Shown in pieces: positions 35,066 to 38,031 of a stretch of DNA of 38,031 nucleotides. Numbering within the stretch: position 1 is the first letter of the stretch; the number at the start of each line of letters is the position of its first letter. The position numbers and the translations under genes were made by a program. This stretch comes from CAVXAE01 sp044225565 (lineage in GTDB: Bacteria > Pseudomonadota > Gammaproteobacteria > Steroidobacterales > Steroidobacteraceae): NCBI GenBank assembly GCA_044225565.1, contig JBGAIL010000023.1:1-38031 (forward strand). Reading direction: 5' to 3'. The notes below the pieces were generated by a model, which saw nothing but the letters and a program-made list of their open reading frames with translations, searched no databases and was not told where the DNA came from.

Positions 35066-36367
35066 TTACGGCGCGGCAAGCACACGATGTATGGGGAAGT
35101 GACACGAGAACGTGCTGCCGCTGCCGAGGGTGCTCGTGATCTCGAGCGTCGCCTCGTGCCGCTGCAGCACGTGTTTGACGATGGCCAGGCCGAGCCCCGA
35201 CCCGCCGGTGGCACGGGACCGGCCCGGATCGACGCGATAGAAGCGCTCCGTGAGGCGCGGGATGTGCTCGGCGGGAATGCCCATGCCGGTGTCCGACACG
35301 GAGAAATGGCCGCCTTCGTCGTCCGCCCACCAGCGCATCTCGATCGACCCCTCGACGGAAGTGTATTTCGCCGCATTGTCGACGAGGTTGAAGAAGGCTG
35401 AATGAATCTCGGAATCCTCCCCGAGGAGCTTCGCGGTGGAGTCGATGCGCACCTGGACGTCCCTGGGGTGTGAAGCGCGCGCCAGTACGTCCTTGCGCAG
35501 CACGGCCAGGAGAGCCGCGACGTCGATGGGTGCGCCGGCGACGTGGTCGTCGGACTCCTCGAGCTTCGAGAGCTCGAGCAGGTCGTGGATGATGGCCGTC
35601 ATGCGCTCGGCCTGCCGGCGCATCTCCGAGATGGGCCCGGCGAGCTCGGGATCCAGCGCGGGGTCCTGGCTCAGCGTCTCGAGATAACCGGACACCACGG
35701 TGAGCGGTGACCGCAGCTCGTGCGAGGCGTTAGCCACGAAGTCCTTCCGCATCGCCTCGAGGCGCATCTGGCGCGACACGTCGCGCACCAGCAGGAGCAG
35801 CTGGCCCTCGCCGTATGGCGCGATCTGCAGCGAGAGATGCCGTTCGCCAGCCGCGCCCTGCTGCAGTACCAGTGGGCGTGTGAAGTCTCCGAGTTGCAGG
35901 TAGCGGGCGAATTCGGGCTGGCGCAGGAGGTTGTCGATGCGCACGCCGTGATCATCGCGACCTCGCAGCTCGAGCAGCTGCGCTGCCGTGCGGTTGAGCC
36001 AGGTGATCTCACGCTGCGCGTTGAGGATGACCACGCCGTCCGGCAGCGCCGCGGTGGATCTCTGGATCTGCCGCAGCAGCTGCAGGAACCGCTGCTTGTG
36101 GAAGCGTTTGCGGCGATGCAGGCGCGTCACCATCGCCGTGATCTCGCCCCAGACGCCGCTCATGTCGGGCGGGCTCGCATAGCTGCGGTGCCGCACCCAC
36201 CATTCGAAGCGGAACAGGCACGCTAGCTGCCAGGCGAGATAGATCGCGAGCGTGCCCGCCAGGCCAGCCCACACGTTGCCGAGCATCCAGCCTGCAAGCA
36301 GGCCGATGAGCACGACGGTGAGCAGCCGCCCCGCCGCGAACCACCAGGCCTGAGAGGCTACGCTCAC
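35066..36367 (-). CDS. phoR: Phosphate-regulon sensor histidine kinase PhoR
   Basis: This 433-residue membrane-anchored kinase phosphorylates PhoB under phosphate limitation. Two N-terminal spans at about residues 8-28 and 33-50 have almost no periplasmic loop, as in E. coli PhoR, which senses through PstB/PhoU. A PAS domain follows at about 100-200. The H-box 'FVANASHELRSPLTVVSGYL' holds His216, and the ATPase motifs are present: N 'FFNLVDNAAKYT', G1 'VSDTGMGIP', F 'TERFYRVD' and G2 'GGSGLGLAIVKHV'. The start codon is GTG at 36367. It lies 10 bp downstream of phoB and is co-transcribed with it. Confidence 0.96.
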   Translation of the reverse strand: MSVASQAWWFAAGRLLTVVLIGLLAGWMLGNVWAGLAGTLAIYLAWQLACLFRFEWWVRHRSYASPPDMSGVWGEITAMVTRLHRRKRFHKQRFLQLLRQIQRSTAALPDGVVILNAQREITWLNRTAAQLLELRGRDDHGVRIDNLLRQPEFARYLQLGDFTRPLVLQQGAAGERHLSLQIAPYGEGQLLLLVRDVSRQMRLEAMRKDFVANASHELRSPLTVVSGYLETLSQDPALDPELAGPISEMRRQAERMTAIIHDLLELSKLEESDDHVAGAPIDVAALLAVLRKDVLARASHPRDVQVRIDSTAKLLGEDSEIHSAFFNLVDNAAKYTSVEGSIEMRWWADDEGGHFSVSDTGMGIPAEHIPRLTERFYRVDPGRSRATGGSGLGLAIVKHVLQRHEATLEITSTLGSGSTFSCHFPIHRVLAAP

Positions 36368-36377
36368 TGTCCGGTCT

Positions 36378-37073
36378 TCAGAGCGTGCGGGCCGAGAACC
36401 GGTAGCCCGAGCCGCGGACCGTCTGGATGAAACGATCGTAGCCGAAATCCTCCAGCGCCTTGCGCAGGCGGCGGATATGCACGTCGATCGTGCGCTCCTC
36501 CACGTACACGTTGCCGCCCCAGACGCGGTCGAGCAGCTGGTCGCGTGTGTAGACCCGCTCCGGGTGCGTCATGAAGAACTCGAGCATGCGGTACTCGGTG
36601 GGGCCGAGCGACACGGTGCGCTCTCCGACCAGCACGCGGTGGCTCGCCTGGTCCAGGGTCAGCCCGTCGAACTGGATCAGCTCGTCCGCCTCGTGACCGC
36701 CGGAGCGGCGCAGCACGGCATTGATGCGGGCCAGCAGCTCCCGCGGCGAGAAGGGCTTGGTGACGTAGTCGTCCGCGCCGCCCTCGAGGCCCGCGACCTT
36801 GTCCGTCTCCTCCGCACGGGCGGTGAGCATGATGATGGGCAGCTCGCGGGTCTCCCGATCCCGCTTGAGGGAACGGGTGAGCTCGAGGCCGCTCATGTCG
36901 GGGAGCATCCAGTCGACCAGCAGCAGGTCCGGGCGGCGGTCCGCCACGGAGGCGCGGGCAGCGCGGCAGTCCTCCGCCTCGCGCACCTCGAAGCCGGCGC
37001 GTTTCAGGCCGAAGGCGATCATCTCGCGGATCGGCCGCTCATCCTCGACGATCAACACCTGTTTGGCGGGCAT
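36378..37073 (-). CDS. phoB: Phosphate-regulon response regulator PhoB
   Basis: This 231-residue OmpR-type transcription factor has a receiver domain with the acidic pair in 'VLIVEDERPIREMI', phosphorylation site Asp54 in 'LLLVDWMLPDMSG', and Lys106 in 'YVTKPFSPREL'. The winged-helix DNA-binding domain has recognition features 'ERTIDVHIRRLRKAL' and a C-terminal hairpin 'IQTVRGSGYRFS', typical of PhoB. Length and sequence are near-canonical. A Pho box with a -10 at the proper distance lies just upstream, so it is autoregulated. It is followed by phoR. Confidence 0.97.
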   Translation of the reverse strand: MPAKQVLIVEDERPIREMIAFGLKRAGFEVREAEDCRAARASVADRRPDLLLVDWMLPDMSGLELTRSLKRDRETRELPIIMLTARAEETDKVAGLEGGADDYVTKPFSPRELLARINAVLRRSGGHEADELIQFDGLTLDQASHRVLVGERTVSLGPTEYRMLEFFMTHPERVYTRDQLLDRVWGGNVYVEERTIDVHIRRLRKALEDFGYDRFIQTVRGSGYRFSARTL

Positions 37074-37100
37074 GTGTCAGCCTGATTGCAGGAGGCCGCT

Positions 37101-37134
37101 ATTAAAGAGTCAGTGTGTGACAGATTCATGACTC
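37101..37134 (-). promoter_or_regulatory. PhoB-dependent promoter of phoBR (Pho box plus -10)
   Basis: On the minus strand, 37134-37117 read GAGTCAT-GAAT-CTGTCAC, an 18-bp Pho box with 5 of 7 and 6 of 7 matches to the half-site consensus. A TTTAAT (37101-37106, 5 of 6 to TATAAT) follows exactly 10 bp downstream, the spacing PhoB promoters use in place of a -35. The box overlaps the last bases of tsaB. The expected leader before phoB is about 20 bases. Confidence 0.8.
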
Positions 37135-37825
37135 AGGGTGCGGGTCTGGCCACATCGTCGCGAATATAAACGGGAATGGCCTGCTCGGGCGCGAGGCGCG
37201 GCGCACCGGCCGCGAGCATCGCCACCTCGACTGCACGAGGTAGCAGCGCGTCGTATGCGCGCGACACGCGGGTGACGAGCTGTGGATAAACCTGAAAGCC
37301 CCGCCCTGCGCCGATGAGGTGACCGGTACCTGCCGGGCCCGCACCAGCCTCGGGCGGCAGCACCTGATCGGCGGGACCGACATGTTCCGTACCCGACAGG
37401 CGTAATGCACCGCCCGTCCCGCCCGCACCTTCGTCACGCGCGAAGCATGCCCAGTACACCTCCTTCATGCGGGCATCGTTGCAGACCAGGACGTGCGAGC
37501 CCGCCGCATCGATATCGAGCGCCCGCCGGGCGACGGCGGCCAGGTCCGAAACCGGGATCACCGGCAGCCCCGCGCCGAACGCGAGGCCCTGAGTGACGCT
37601 CGCCGCCAGTCGCACTCCCGTGAAGCCGCCCGGTCCGCGTCCGAACGCGATGGCCTCCACCGCGCCCAACGCCAGCCCGGCCTCCGCGAGCAGTGAATCG
37701 ATCATGGGCAAGATGTGCTCTGCAGCTCCCCGCTCGGTCTCGAGCTCGCGCGAGATCGACTTTCCATCGACCAGCAGCGCGGCCGAGCACAGCTCCGTGG
37801 AGGTATCGAGCGCGAGGATCTTCAT
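37133..37825 (-). CDS. tsaB: tRNA threonylcarbamoyladenosine biosynthesis protein TsaB
   Basis: This 230-residue protein is the TsaB (YeaZ) partner that scaffolds TsaD and TsaE in making the t6A modification at tRNA position 37. The ASKHA-fold opening 'MKILALDTSTELCSAALL' and the signature 'IAFGRGPGGFTGVRLAASVTQGLA' are clear. Residues 135-185 are Gly/Ala-rich and less conserved. The start overlaps the upstream helicase stop by 4 bp (ATGA), so the two genes are coupled. A DinG/YoaA-type helicase next to tsaB is a common gammaproteobacterial arrangement. The phoB Pho box overlaps its stop codon. Confidence 0.94.
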   Translation of the reverse strand: MKILALDTSTELCSAALLVDGKSISRELETERGAAEHILPMIDSLLAEAGLALGAVEAIAFGRGPGGFTGVRLAASVTQGLAFGAGLPVIPVSDLAAVARRALDIDAAGSHVLVCNDARMKEVYWACFARDEGAGGTGGALRLSGTEHVGPADQVLPPEAGAGPAGTGHLIGAGRGFQVYPQLVTRVSRAYDALLPRAVEVAMLAAGAPRLAPEQAIPVYIRDDVARPAP

Positions 37826-38031
37826 ACGGCGACGGACACGTCGTCGGGAGGAGCATGCTTGCGAAGGAAGCGCAATGCGTCTTCGACCTCCCGGGTCATC
37901 GACATTTGCGGCAGCGCACGCAGGAACACTCTGCCGTAGCCGCGACCCGTGAGCCGTGGATCGCAGACCGCGACGACCCCGAAGTCGTCCTCGCTGCGGA
38001 TGAGGCGTCCCACGCCCTGTTTGAGCGCGAG
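37822..38031 (-). CDS. ATP-dependent DNA helicase C-terminus (DinG/YoaA-like), truncated by window edge
   Basis: Only the last 69 codons are inside the window; the frame is open at the right edge. They include the superfamily-2 helicase motif VI ('LKQGVGRLIRSEDDFG') and the following 'VAVCDPRLTGRGYGRVFLRALP', typical of Rad3/XPD-related DinG and YoaA. These enzymes unwind damaged DNA or DNA/RNA hybrids and usually bear an iron-sulfur cluster in the N-terminal half, which is not visible here. YoaA is favoured by adjacency to tsaB. The stop overlaps the tsaB start (ATGA). Confidence 0.85.
   Translation of the reverse strand, partial: LALKQGVGRLIRSEDDFGVVAVCDPRLTGRGYGRVFLRALPQMSMTREVEDALRFLRKHAPPDDVSVAV

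Overview
The window is a GC-rich, densely coded chromosomal segment. The gene content points to a gammaproteobacterium of the Steroidobacter/Nevskia/Xanthomonadales kind: Pseudomonas-type long PstC and PstA, a porin inside the pst operon, TonB receptors paired with TPR-sulfotransferases, a MexEF-OprN-type efflux pump, and PhoB-type Pho boxes. This assignment is inferred from family resemblance; no rRNA gene is present. I saw no tRNA, CRISPR array, insertion sequence or phage gene, and no stretch over 300 bases lacks a gene.

Region 1 (1-10.4 kb) is mainly a leftward block. It runs from a MocR-type regulator with an unusual C-terminal extension, through a nitrilase-family amidohydrolase and a TonB-dependent receptor, to a TPR-sulfotransferase, a serine hydrolase and an MFS transporter. 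The last four are tightly packed or overlapping. A partial AraC regulator at the left edge converges on the block and overlaps it at the 3' end. The layout suggests uptake and modification or hydrolysis of an unidentified organic compound.

Region 2 (10.6-21.1 kb) runs rightward. It holds an RND efflux system (lipoprotein adaptor, MexF-like pump, NodT-type outer-membrane lipoprotein) followed by a GAF histidine kinase and a LuxR-type response regulator. Next come an ECF42-type sigma factor with a C-terminal helical domain and a DUF3422 membrane protein. A short sequence resembling the sigma gene's 3' end lies just beyond the DUF3422 gene.

Region 3 (21.2-37.1 kb) is a phosphate and polyphosphate island. 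The pstS-porin-pstC-pstA-pstB-phoU operon runs left. dapE and ppx run right from beside pstS. ppk1 converges on ppx, a PAP2 phosphatase diverges from ppk1, and dsbB follows phoB-phoR-phoU on the minus strand. Convincing Pho boxes precede phoB and ppk1, and an 11-bp iterated element precedes pstS. The right edge has tsaB and the C-terminus of a DinG/YoaA-type helicase.

The most striking observation is that every reading-frame lesion I found lies in a phosphate gene. pstC has two mutually compensating shifts around a roughly 38-codon stretch, pstA has one uncompensated shift, and ppk1 is broken by an exact 31-bp tandem duplication. These may be assembly or sequencing errors, or real loss or switching of phosphate functions. 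Sequence alone cannot decide.
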